A stretch of 64,000 nucleotides of DNA. It comes from Deltaproteobacteria bacterium (GTDB lineage Bacteria; Myxococcota; Kuafuiibacteriia; Kuafuiibacteriales; Kuafuiibacteriaceae). The position numbers and the translations under genes are program-made. The DNA lies in the NCBI GenBank assembly GCA_016703535.1, contig JADJBV010000001.1:6748001-6812000 (forward strand), in the 5' to 3' direction. The notes below the pieces were generated by a model. That model saw nothing but the letters and a program-made list of their open reading frames with translations. It was not told the DNA's origin and did no database searches. This document shows, in pieces, positions 42,807-50,357 of this stretch (position 1 is the first letter of the stretch; every line of letters begins with the position of its first letter).

Positions 42807-44573
42807 ATGGAAGACCAAGCGAACCAAAATCGAAGACTCGTCCTTGCGGCCGGCCTGTGCCTCTTGGTCCTGATGTTGTGGCCGGTCCTGTTCCCGCGCC
42901 CGAAGGTTGCGGTGACGCCGCCGGACTCGGATCCGGTGGCGACCGCCAGCGCCGCCCGTCCCAACGCGATCATCGCCGGCACCGCCACGGTCACCGGCGT
43001 GGCCACGGCCAAGGTCGATCCCACCTTCTTCGAGTTTGCGGGCTCGGTGTCGGTCGACAGCCGCCAGGTCCCCTACAACGTCAAGCTCAGCAACGTGGGC
43101 GGCGGCATCGAGACCTTCTTCTTGCCGTCCTATAAGGAAAGGGACCGAGACAACCGGGCCACCGAAGACCCGATCGCCTTGGCCAACCCGGTGGTGAGCC
43201 GCCTGTTGGCGGGCGAGCTGTCCGCCGATGGCTTCGCCAACGCTGAATCCCGGGCGGCTTACGGGCAGATGTCGAGCCTGCGGTTTTTGGAAGGCACGAC
43301 CTTCAATCTCCCACCCCTCCCCGTTTATGAGGTGGTCGAGGCCCAGGGGGACAAGGTCCGCTACCGCTATCGCAGCCCCGAGGGCCTGGAGATTGAACGC
43401 GAATACCAGTTCAAGAAGGACTCCTTCGAGATCGAGCTGGCGGTCACCGTCCGCAACGGGACCAAACAACCCCATTCCCACCGCTTGGAGCTGGGGGGCG
43501 CCTTGGAGGCGACCGACGCGATGGTCGGCGGCGGCGGGTTTTTGGCTTCTTTTGTGCCGCCCCCCGATCACCTGAAAGGGCTGTGCGACACCGACGGCAA
43601 CGTCAAGCGCCCGAGCTTCCAGGAGCTGGTCAAGGAGAGCGAGACCTTCAAAGAGGCGGTCCGCTGGGCCGCGATCGACCGACAGTACTTCGTGGCCGCC
43701 TTCGTGGCCCGAGACGGGGCCCAAGCGCCGGGCGAGTGCCGCCTCGAGGCCAAGGAAAAGGTCGCCCGGGCCGGCGTGGTCAGCGATCTGGTCTCCCTTG
43801 GACCCGGTGAGGAACGACGTCACCGTTACACCGCATATTTTGGCGTGAAGAAGCAGTCCCTCTTGACCTCGGTCGACGCCGGGCTCGAGGGCGCGGTCGA
43901 TTACACGATCCTGGGCCTGAACTTGGCCCCGCTCTGCACCGCTTTGTTGTGGATCCTAGGGATGATTCACCGGGCCACCGGCTCCTGGGGTGTGGCGATC
44001 TTGGGCCTGACCTTTTTGGTGAAGGTGATGCTCTTCCCGGTCAACCAGCGGGCCGGCAAGGCCTCCCGGGCCATGGCGGTGCTCAAGCCGGAGCTCGACA
44101 AGATCAAGGAGAAGTTCCCCGAGGACCGGCAGCGGCAGAGCGAGGAGATGATGAAGCTCTACCGGGACCACGGCGTGAACCCGGCCGGCGGCTGCTTGCC
44201 TACCCTGTTGCAGATGCCGATCTGGTTCGCGCTGTACCGCTCGCTCTGGGTGTCGGTCGACCTCTACCAGGAGGGCTTCCTCTGGATCGCCGACCTGACC
44301 ACGCGAGATCCTTACTGGATCCTGCCGGTGGCCCTGGTGGTGGTCATGTTCCTCCAGCAGAAGATGATGCCGACGGCCATGGACCCGGCCCAGGCCAAGA
44401 TCATGCTCTACACCATGCCCTTGATGTTTGGAGCGATGATGATGGCCCTCCCGGCGGGGCTCTGTTTCTACATCCTTGTCAACACCCTGTTGACCATCGT
44501 GCAGCAGCACTTTATCAACCGTTCGATCGGGCCCCCGAAGGGGCCCCCGGTCGTGCAAGGGGCGACGGCATAA
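42807..44573 (+). CDS. yidC: Membrane protein insertase YidC
   Basis: 588 residues. One N-terminal membrane segment (LVLAAGLCLLVLMLWPVLF), a large periplasmic domain (about 60-350), and the conserved five-helix insertase core (about 370-575: FLVKVMLFPVNQRAGKASRA, GGCLPTLLQMPIWFALYRSL, MFGAMMMALPAGLCFYILVN). The ATG at 42807 is chosen because it fits the family start and follows yidD. Confidence 0.97.
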   Translation: MEDQANQNRRLVLAAGLCLLVLMLWPVLFPRPKVAVTPPDSDPVATASAARPNAIIAGTATVTGVATAKVDPTFFEFAGSVSVDSRQVPYNVKLSNVGGGIETFFLPSYKERDRDNRATEDPIALANPVVSRLLAGELSADGFANAESRAAYGQMSSLRFLEGTTFNLPPLPVYEVVEAQGDKVRYRYRSPEGLEIEREYQFKKDSFEIELAVTVRNGTKQPHSHRLELGGALEATDAMVGGGGFLASFVPPPDHLKGLCDTDGNVKRPSFQELVKESETFKEAVRWAAIDRQYFVAAFVARDGAQAPGECRLEAKEKVARAGVVSDLVSLGPGEERRHRYTAYFGVKKQSLLTSVDAGLEGAVDYTILGLNLAPLCTALLWILGMIHRATGSWGVAILGLTFLVKVMLFPVNQRAGKASRAMAVLKPELDKIKEKFPEDRQRQSEEMMKLYRDHGVNPAGGCLPTLLQMPIWFALYRSLWVSVDLYQEGFLWIADLTTRDPYWILPVALVVVMFLQQKMMPTAMDPAQAKIMLYTMPLMFGAMMMALPAGLCFYILVNTLLTIVQQHFINRSIGPPKGPPVVQGATA

Positions 44574-44612
44574 GGCTCCACCGACCGGCGATCGAAGGGA
44601 CGAGAATCGAAG

Positions 44613-45578
44613 ATGATGGAATTCGAAGGGCGAACCGAACAGGAAGCGGTGCAGAAGGCCTGCGCAGCCCTGGGCCTCAAGGAACAAGAGCTCGACTACA
44701 CCGTGATCGACGAAGGTTCGGGCGGAGTGTTTGGGCTGGGGGCGCGGCCGGTGCAGATCCGAGTGCGCACGCCCGAAAAGCCGGCCGCAGCGCCGGTCGA
44801 GGCGAAGGGTGGCGGTGACGAGTTCGGCGACGAAGAGGGCGCCCGTGGCGGCATCGTTGGTCCCGCTCCAGAGAAGGCCGCCAAGGCCCTCGAAGTGGCG
44901 CAGGGCCTCGCTTCTCGCATGGGCCTCGACGCCGAGGTCACGGTCCGCGACGAACACGAGCAGATCGTGGTGGTGATCGGCGAAAAGGACGGCGGCAACA
45001 TGGTCGCCGAGATCCTCGGCAAGAGCCGGCCCCCCGCCATCCCTTCGTTCCAGTTCTTGCTCAACAAGATCGTCAACCGCTTCCCCGACGATCGAAAGCA
45101 CATCGTGGTCGAGGTCCCCTCGGTGCCCCGGCGCGAGCGGCGTCCTCAGGAGCCCCGGGTGCAGGAGCCCCGAGCGCCCCGAGAGCGTCCGGCCCCGGCC
45201 CCCGTCGAGCTCGACCCGGATTTGGATCCGGCGATGGTGGCCCTGGCCCGCGAACTCGCGGCCAAGGCATCCTTGCTCAACAAGGTCATCACCGTTCACC
45301 CGATGTTGCCGTCGGATCGGCGGGCCATCCACCAGACCATCATGACCGTCCAAGGCGTCACGACGGTTTCGGAGGGCGAGGGCCTCAACCGGCGCATGCA
45401 CATCGTCCCCGACGCGTTGGCCGCGGGGGGTGGGGGTGGTCGGAAGCGTCGGCGCCGGCGCCGGCGTGGGGGTCGTCGTGAGGATGGTGGAGCGATTGCC
45501 CCCGAGGGCGCGGGCGGCGCTGAAGAAGGCGACGCGGACGGCGGCGACGAGGGTGAGTTGCAGGACGCTTCCGTCTGA
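44613..45578 (+). CDS. khpB: RNA-binding protein KhpB/Jag
   Basis: 321 residues. The Jag N-terminal domain (1-50: FEGRTEQEAVQKACAALGL, EGSGGVFGLGARP) is followed by a KH domain (about 90-150), a charged linker, and an R3H domain (about 215-270: SDRRAIHQTIMTVQGVTTVS, then GLNRRMHIVP). The C-terminal tail is unusual: a poly-Arg block (RKRRRRRRRGGRR) and an acidic Gly/Glu/Asp end. It follows yidC in the standard order and binds RNA to influence envelope growth. Confidence 0.93.
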   Translation: MMEFEGRTEQEAVQKACAALGLKEQELDYTVIDEGSGGVFGLGARPVQIRVRTPEKPAAAPVEAKGGGDEFGDEEGARGGIVGPAPEKAAKALEVAQGLASRMGLDAEVTVRDEHEQIVVVIGEKDGGNMVAEILGKSRPPAIPSFQFLLNKIVNRFPDDRKHIVVEVPSVPRRERRPQEPRVQEPRAPRERPAPAPVELDPDLDPAMVALARELAAKASLLNKVITVHPMLPSDRRAIHQTIMTVQGVTTVSEGEGLNRRMHIVPDALAAGGGGGRKRRRRRRRGGRREDGGAIAPEGAGGAEEGDADGGDEGELQDASV

Positions 45579-45594
45579 GTAAGAGTGCACCCCG

Positions 45595-45807
45595 ATGGCG
45601 CCTCGAACACGCGAAGAGCGACTGTTCGGGGCCGCCTGTCTGCGCGTGAAGCTGGAGAAAGGCGGCACTCCTCCCGCCGCCAGCGAGATCTACCAGGCGA
45701 CCATCGCGGACCTGGGCCTGAACGAAACCGACGTTGAGCAGTATCTCGCGCGCCACCGGGCGACGGTGGAGTCGGCCCTCGCCTCGGGCCGAAAGCCGAC
45801 GAACTGA
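45595..45807 (+). CDS. Small hypothetical protein after jag
   Basis: 70 residues, helical and charged (TREERLFGAACLRVKLEKGG, ATIADLGLNETDVEQYLARH). It starts 16 bases after jag, so it likely shares the transcript. No family recognised. Confidence 0.6.
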   Translation: MAPRTREERLFGAACLRVKLEKGGTPPAASEIYQATIADLGLNETDVEQYLARHRATVESALASGRKPTN

Positions 45808-45820
45808 ACAAAAGAGCAGT

Positions 45821-46471
45821 ATGAGCCAGGAGAGTTACAGCCTCAAGGAGGTCGCGGAGCTGCTCGGCATGAGCCGTCGAACCCTCCAGCGCCACCTCCA
45901 GGAAGGCGCTTTTCCAGGTCGCTTTTTGGCGCTTGGAAACGAAGGCCTGGAGATCCGGGTGCCTGGCGAAGACGTGCGCCAGCTGCTGGATGGCGAGCGC
46001 GGAGCGACGCCGACCAGCGCCTATACCATGCCGATCCCGGGGCGGCTTTCGGAGCTCGACAGCATGGTGCCCTACCGGCCGCAAGTGCCGGAGCCGGTGT
46101 CGGCCCCTCCCCTTTACACCAGCGCCTTGACCCATTCGGACCTGGAGTCCCTGCGGGACGCGATGTTGGCCATCGTCCGAGAAGAGCGAGAGGGCTTCAT
46201 GACCGCGGTCCGCGACGCCCTGGTGGCTCGGGATCACGAGATCGAGCGGCTCCGAGAGACGGTGGCGGGCCTGCGCCATTCGGTCGACGGAATGCGGGGT
46301 GGACTCGAGGCCGTCGAGCGCAGGGTCAGCGCCGCGTGGCAGGCCAGTGAAGTCAAACCCTGGAGTTGGGCCGAGGCGCTCGGAGGTTTGGAGCCGGAGG
46401 GCGTTGACGTCGATCGGCTCCTCCGAGAGTTGGGCGATCTCGAAGCCCTCCTCGGGCCGCCCCGGGATTGA
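45821..46471 (+). CDS. HTH (MerR/excisionase-type) protein with C-terminal coiled coil
   Basis: 216 residues from the ATG at 45821. The N-terminal ~55 residues are a winged HTH of the excisionase/MerR class (YSLKEVAELLGMSRRTLQRH, LEIRVPGEDVRQLLDG). A linker is followed by a coiled coil at about 120-180 (LRDAMLAIVREEREGF, HEIERLRETVAGLRHSVDGM) and an acidic helical end. This is the layout of DNA-binding proteins that oligomerise. It is the last gene before the 2.4-kb repeat block. Confidence 0.65.
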   Translation: MSQESYSLKEVAELLGMSRRTLQRHLQEGAFPGRFLALGNEGLEIRVPGEDVRQLLDGERGATPTSAYTMPIPGRLSELDSMVPYRPQVPEPVSAPPLYTSALTHSDLESLRDAMLAIVREEREGFMTAVRDALVARDHEIERLRETVAGLRHSVDGMRGGLEAVERRVSAAWQASEVKPWSWAEALGGLEPEGVDVDRLLRELGDLEALLGPPRD

Positions 46472-47600
46472 GCCCCCGCCGGGCGTTTGTCGACCGAAGG
46501 CCCGAATCGGGCGCGCTGCCACCTTTGGACCCCCTATTGCGAGCCGCGAACCCGGGGAGAGTTGCCCCGTTGGGGGTCCCGGGCCGGAGCTTTTCGTGCC
46601 CCATATTTCCGCCCGGGGCCCGTTTAGGTGGGGAGCCATTCCGGGTGTGTTCTCAGAACGAGTTCGGTGCATCCGCGGCGTTGACGTCGCTCGAGCTGGG
46701 GGTCCGTCGCCAGAGCGCCTCACCAAGGCCTTTGGGGGCTTGAGGGCGCGACCGAGCTCGGCGGGCGGGCCTCCGTTCACTAGGTGGGGGAAGGTCGAAC
46801 CCAAGCGGCCGCGGCTAAAATGGACTCAAGTCTTGCCCCCACTCTGTGGCCGGCCGCGCAGGGGTGTGATCGGTCCCGCTTTTCCGGGTCTTGCAGCTGG
46901 AGCTACTGGTCATCGAAGGTCGAGTGGGCGGCGCCTCCAAAGCGGGTAGGGTGCGTTGACGTTTTGCGGGGGTGCGGGGGGGCTGGGGGGCGGCCCGTTC
47001 CGAGGGGTGCTCTTGGGGGGTAGCGGGTCTGCCGGGTTTGAAGTTTGGACCGGGGCTCGTCCAGGAGTTCGACTCGGGAGGAGACCTTTCACCGGCATTG
47101 GACTGAGCCGGACTCTGTATGCCCGGTTTGTGTGGGGCGGGAGGTCCAACAGGGTTGAGTTCCCGGGCGCAGGGCGATCGATCAGACCGAGGCGAATTGT
47201 TCCGCTCGTAACCTTGCCAAGGGCTAGGGGCCATCGGGGGCATCTCCTACGGGTGGGTCGGCTTGTAGCGGAGGCTCGACCCGGGGTTGCGGCCCCCGGC
47301 TGGTCGTAACGGGGCGGGGTTTCGAGCTCCATGAGGGGGTTGGGGCGGGCCGGGGAGCGACGGTTGGGTCAACGGCGAGGGCAGCGGGTGAAGGTGGCTG
47401 GAGCACCGTCAACGTAGGGGTGCGGGTGAAGGAGCGCTGAGAGCGGGGCCTTTCCGCGGGAGTTCGGCTTTGACCGGCGCGACTTGGGATCCAGAGGGCC
47501 GCGTCCTCAATGGGCCGTTGGCCGGAAGGTGGCAGTTTTGGGGACGGCGCCGGCGGGCGAAGCGCTCCGAGTGCGAGGGACGACGGCACGTGGATTTGGG

Positions 47601-47944
47601 CGAAACGGGGCCGGGCGAAACGGGGCCGGGCGAAACGGGGCCGGGCGAAACGGGGCCGGGCGAAACGGGGCCGGGCGAAACGGGGCCGGGCGAAACGGGG
47701 CCGGGCGAAACGGGGCCGGGCGAAACGGGGCCGGGCGAAACGGGGCCGGGCGAAACGGGGCCGGGCGAAACGGGGCCGGGCGAAACGGGGCCGGGCGAAA
47801 CGGGGCCGGGCGAAACGGGCCGGGCGAAGCGGGGCCGGGCGAAACGGGGCCGGGCGAAACGGGGCCGGGCGAAACGGGGCCGGGCGAAACGGGGCCGGGC
47901 GAAACGGGGCCGGGCGAAACGGGGCCGGGCGAAACGGGGCCGGG
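47601..47944 (+). repeat. Tandem array 1: 23 units of CGAAACGGGGCCGGG (15 bp)
   Basis: Units start at 47601 and repeat every 15 bases with near-perfect identity. The fifteenth unit (47811) lacks one G, and the sixteenth (47825) has GAAGC instead of GAAAC. There are no spacers, so it is not a CRISPR array. Six-frame reading gives only artificial Gly-Glu-Thr-Gly-Pro or Arg-Ala-Lys-Arg-Gly repeats. Confidence 0.95.
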
Positions 47945-48117
47945 GTGATGCGGATCCGAGGCTCCATGGGGGCTGGGGGCCGAGCCTATTGCGGCGATAG
48001 TGGTTGGACGAGGGGGTGATCGGGCGAAGCGGCGTGGTCGGCATGGGCCGTGCCTGTTCGAGGGGCCTGCTGCGGCCGCTGACTGGGCGGCCTGCCGGGC
48101 GAAGGGCCTTCTCGGGG

Positions 48118-48268
48118 GGAGGGCCGTCTCGAGGGAGGGCCGTCTCGAGGGAGGGCCGTCTCGAGGGAGGGGCCGTCTCGAGGGAGGGGCCGTCTCGAGG
48201 GAGGGACCGTCTCGAGGGAGGGGCCGTCTCGAGGGAGGGGCCGTCTCGAGGGAGGGGCCGTCTCGGGC
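48118..48268 (+). repeat. Tandem array 2: 9 units of CCGTCTCGAGGGAGGGG (16-17 bp)
   Basis: CCGTCTCG occurs at 48124, 48140, 48156, 48173, 48190, 48207, 48224, 48241 and 48258; the period changes from 16 to 17 after the third unit by gain of one G. Each full unit contains the palindrome CTCGAG. Unit sequence unrelated to array 1. Confidence 0.92.
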
Positions 48269-48370
48269 GACGATGGGCCGTGGACCGGGAAGCGCGGCTC
48301 TTTGCGGGAGGCTTTGCCCGTGAGGTTGGCGGAACCCGGGTGATCCGCGGGTCGAAGGTGGCCCCAAGGC

Positions 48371-48640
48371 GAAAGTGGCCCCAGGCGAAAGTGGCCCCAG
48401 GCGAAAGTGGCCAGGCGAAAGTGGCCCCAGGCGAAAGTGGCCCCAGGCGAAAGTGGCCCCAGGCGAAAGTGGCCCCAGGCGAAAGTGGCCCCAGGCGAAA
48501 GTGGCCCCAGGCGAAAGTGGCCCCAGGCGAAAGTGGCCCCAGGCGAAAGTGGCCCCAGGCGAAAGTGGCCCCAGGCGAAAGTGGCCCCAGGCGAAAGTGG
48601 CCCCAGGCGAAAGTGGCCCCAGGCGAAAGTGGCCCCAGGC
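48371..48640 (+). repeat. Tandem array 3: 17 units of GAAAGTGGCCCCAGGC (16 bp)
   Basis: Units start at 48371 and repeat every 16 bases to 48640; the third unit (48403) is 14 bases. A diverged unit precedes the array. A 16-base period rotates through all frames, so it is not protein-coding. The GCGAAA start resembles that of array 1. Confidence 0.95.
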
Positions 48641-48665
48641 GTTGGGAGCGGACGAAGGGCGGGGC

Positions 48666-48719
48666 ATGTTGCACGTGGAACCCAAACGCTTGGGCTCGGA
48701 CCCGTTCCACGTGCAACAT
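48666..48719. promoter_or_regulatory. Inverted pair of parS-like ParB-binding sites
   Basis: TGTTGCACGTGGAACC (48667-48682) matches the parS-type TGTTCCACGTGGAACA at 14 of 16 positions. CGTTCCACGTGCAACA (48703-48718) is its inverse. Together ATGTTGCACGTGGAAC (48666-48681) and its exact complement at 48704-48719 form a perfect 16-base inverted repeat with a 22-base loop containing CCCAA...TTGGG. parS sites nucleate ParB for origin segregation. Confidence 0.7.
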
Positions 48720-48721
48720 TG

Positions 48722-48862
48722 GCTTTCACAGGTCCGTCCACAGGTGGGGTGGGCCTGTGGATTGGCTGTGGATCAAAGGATGTAGCCTGGGTGGGGAGGC
48801 CCGCAAGTGCCCGAGATGAGACCCCTGCCGGGGCATCGGCCCGGGCCTCAGCCGTCCACAGG
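48722..48862. promoter_or_regulatory. Cluster of DnaA-box-like nonamers
   Basis: TGTGGATTG (48756-48764) and TGTGGATCA (48767-48775) match TGTGGATAA at 7 and 8 of 9. Opposite-strand half-matches are CCGTCCACA at 48734-48742 and again near 48852-48860, and TTTCACA near 48724-48730. The cluster lies directly beside the parS-like pair. No strong AT-rich stretch was seen next to it. Confidence 0.5.
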
Positions 48863-48887
48863 CCCGGACGGGCGTGGGTTCCGGCGA

Positions 48888-49961
48888 CTAGAACTTCCTG
48901 AGCCTGACGAGTTGCTCGGGGCGCTCCACCCGCCAGCCGTCGCCCCTGCTCACCAGGGCGTCCCCACCGACCTCGAGCACTTCGCCCGGATGGCTCGCCT
49001 CGAACCAGGCCTCGATCTCGGGCCGCCGGGTCAGGCCGGTGATGCTCAAGAGCCCATTGGGCGTACACAATTGAGCGCCGACCTTGCCTTTGCCCAGGGG
49101 CCGTCGATCGAGGAGACGGGCCGGGGTCAGGGGTGGAGTCTCGTCGGGAGGCCCGAGAACCAGGTAGCTGAAGTGTTGTTGTTGCCAGTGGCGCTGGGCC
49201 AGGTCGGCGAGGCGACGAGTTACACCGCCCGTGGGGGTGTTCCACGTGAAATGGCACCAGTCCTTGGGGGTGGCGTTCATGGGACAGCGCTGAACGACTG
49301 GGCAGGGGGCGTGAATCTGGAGGCGAGACTCGATTCGATCCCGAAAGGCTTGGAGCCGGGTGCCCGACAGGTGAGTCCCCGGCTCCACGAGAAAGATCCG
49401 GCCGCCGGGCCCCAATGCCTTGAGCCAGGACACGAGAAGGCCATCCACCGAACCCGGTCCCCCGGAGCCCCGCTCCAGCTCCCCGAACGAAAACGGGAGG
49501 GCAAGGGCTCCAAAGCCTCGGGGATCGAGGGCCTTCAGGTCTCCACAGCGAATGTTCGGGGGAGGGGCGTTGGCGGCAACATAGATCCCCCGGCTCCAAC
49601 GCAGGCGCTCCGCCGCCAGATCGACCAACTCCACCGGGTGTCCTCGGAGGGCGGCCGCCAGGCCGAAGGGGCCCCAACCCGAACCCAGTTCACCGAGCCT
49701 CACTCCGGGCGGGAGCGGATGAGCCTCGAGGAGCGCCTCCGCAATTCGGAAGGTTCGATACCCAAACACCAGGGCCCAGGCCGCGGCCTGGAGAGCTTCG
49801 TCATCGCCCCGAAGGAGCCCCGTTGGACCTCCGGTGGCCTCGGTCGCGTGGATCTGTTCGGAGAGGGTTCGATAGGCCGCCGCCAACGCCTCGATGGGCG
49901 CATCCCCGGGGCTCCAACCGAAGGCGCTGAGGATCGCCCGCTCGTAGGCCTCGGGGCTCAC
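48888..49961 (-). CDS. Rsm22-type small ribosomal subunit methyltransferase family protein
   Basis: About 357 residues from the GTG at 49961 (GTGA overlap with the upstream gene). A SAM-fold motif (LGELGSGWGPFGLAAALRGH) is followed by the family's Cys cluster: HAPCPVVQRCPM and DWCHFTWNTP. These are putative Fe-S/zinc ligands typical of Rsm22-like proteins linked to ribosome assembly. A parS-like site is embedded at 49238-49253. Confidence 0.78.
   Translation of the reverse strand: MSPEAYERAILSAFGWSPGDAPIEALAAAYRTLSEQIHATEATGGPTGLLRGDDEALQAAAWALVFGYRTFRIAEALLEAHPLPPGVRLGELGSGWGPFGLAAALRGHPVELVDLAAERLRWSRGIYVAANAPPPNIRCGDLKALDPRGFGALALPFSFGELERGSGGPGSVDGLLVSWLKALGPGGRIFLVEPGTHLSGTRLQAFRDRIESRLQIHAPCPVVQRCPMNATPKDWCHFTWNTPTGGVTRRLADLAQRHWQQQHFSYLVLGPPDETPPLTPARLLDRRPLGKGKVGAQLCTPNGLLSITGLTRRPEIEAWFEASHPGEVLEVGGDALVSRGDGWRVERPEQLVRLRKF
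49238..49253 (+). promoter_or_regulatory. parS-like site inside the Rsm22-type gene
   Basis: TGTTCCACGTGAAATG matches the consensus TGTTTCACGTGAAACA at 13 of 16 positions. It encodes part of HFTWNTP on the minus strand, so the codons are constrained as well. It lies about 520 bases from the inverted pair. Confidence 0.5.
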
Positions 49962-50302
49962 GGGGTCTTGTTGCGGACCCGCTTCGGTGTCGGTTCGGTC
50001 CGGGACTCGAGGCGTGCTTCGAAGGCCGCGATCCGATCGTTCGCGTCCTTCGGCGGTCGCCCGGGGCCGCCCGGGACCCAACGTCCCAAACGGGTGCGGG
50101 TCGAAGGCCGTTGTTTGCGCAGGGCTTGTTCCAGCTGCCGGGAGAGGGCCCGAACCTCAGAGCGAAGTTTGGCCACCTCGAGGAGGTAGAGGCGCTGCTG
50201 TTCCGCGAGGGCTCGGGTCACGGCCTGGCTCACTTGGTGGAGGAGCTCGTCGGCGAGCAGGGTGCTGTATTCGCTGACCCGGTTCTTTCGTGGACGTCCC
50301 AT
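49958..50302 (-). CDS. Small AT-hook-like coiled-coil protein
   Basis: 114 residues. GRPRKNR at the N-terminus and GGPGRPPKD at about 78-86 resemble AT-hook DNA-minor-groove motifs. Between them is a long amphipathic helix likely to dimerise (VTRALAEQQRLYLLEVAKL, RSEVRALSRQLEQALRKQ). The C-terminus is basic. It is coupled to the Rsm22-type gene. A DNA-binding or nucleoid role is inferred; no known family. Confidence 0.6.
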   Translation of the reverse strand: MGRPRKNRVSEYSTLLADELLHQVSQAVTRALAEQQRLYLLEVAKLRSEVRALSRQLEQALRKQRPSTRTRLGRWVPGGPGRPPKDANDRIAAFEARLESRTEPTPKRVRNKTP

Positions 50303-50357
50303 GGGCGCGGAGAGCGGGCTCCCCCACCCGGGAGGTTGCGCCCGTCGGGACGGCCGG

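Larger units (their letters stand above)
46472..48887. other. 2.4-kb gene-free block with tandem arrays, parS-like and DnaA-box-like sites
   Basis: No credible gene. Frames present are low-complexity or lack coding character. The first 1.1 kb (46472-47590) is G-rich on the plus strand (runs such as GGGGGGGCTGGGGGG near 46976-46988). Three different tandem arrays follow at 47601-47944, 48118-48268 and 48371-48640. Then come an inverted pair of parS-like sites (48666-48719) and several DnaA-box-like nonamers (48722-48862). Its position between the rpmH-jag cluster and a parS-bearing gene suggests an origin/centromere role (inference). Confidence 0.6.

Noticed and set aside
46815..47332. Minus-strand frames of about 140 codons in the G-rich region
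   Set aside because: Pro/Arg-rich, no motif, no coherent start; they reflect the strand composition bias.
47601..48640. CRISPR array
   Set aside because: Units are contiguous with no unique spacers, periods are 15-17 bases, and no cas genes are nearby.
47470..48901. Long low-complexity reading frames (Gly-Glu-Thr-Gly-Pro, Arg-Ala-Lys-Arg-Gly and similar) on both strands
   Set aside because: They arise only because 15- and 16-base repeat units contain no stop; they change frame or meaning with each array and have no start context or homologous feel.
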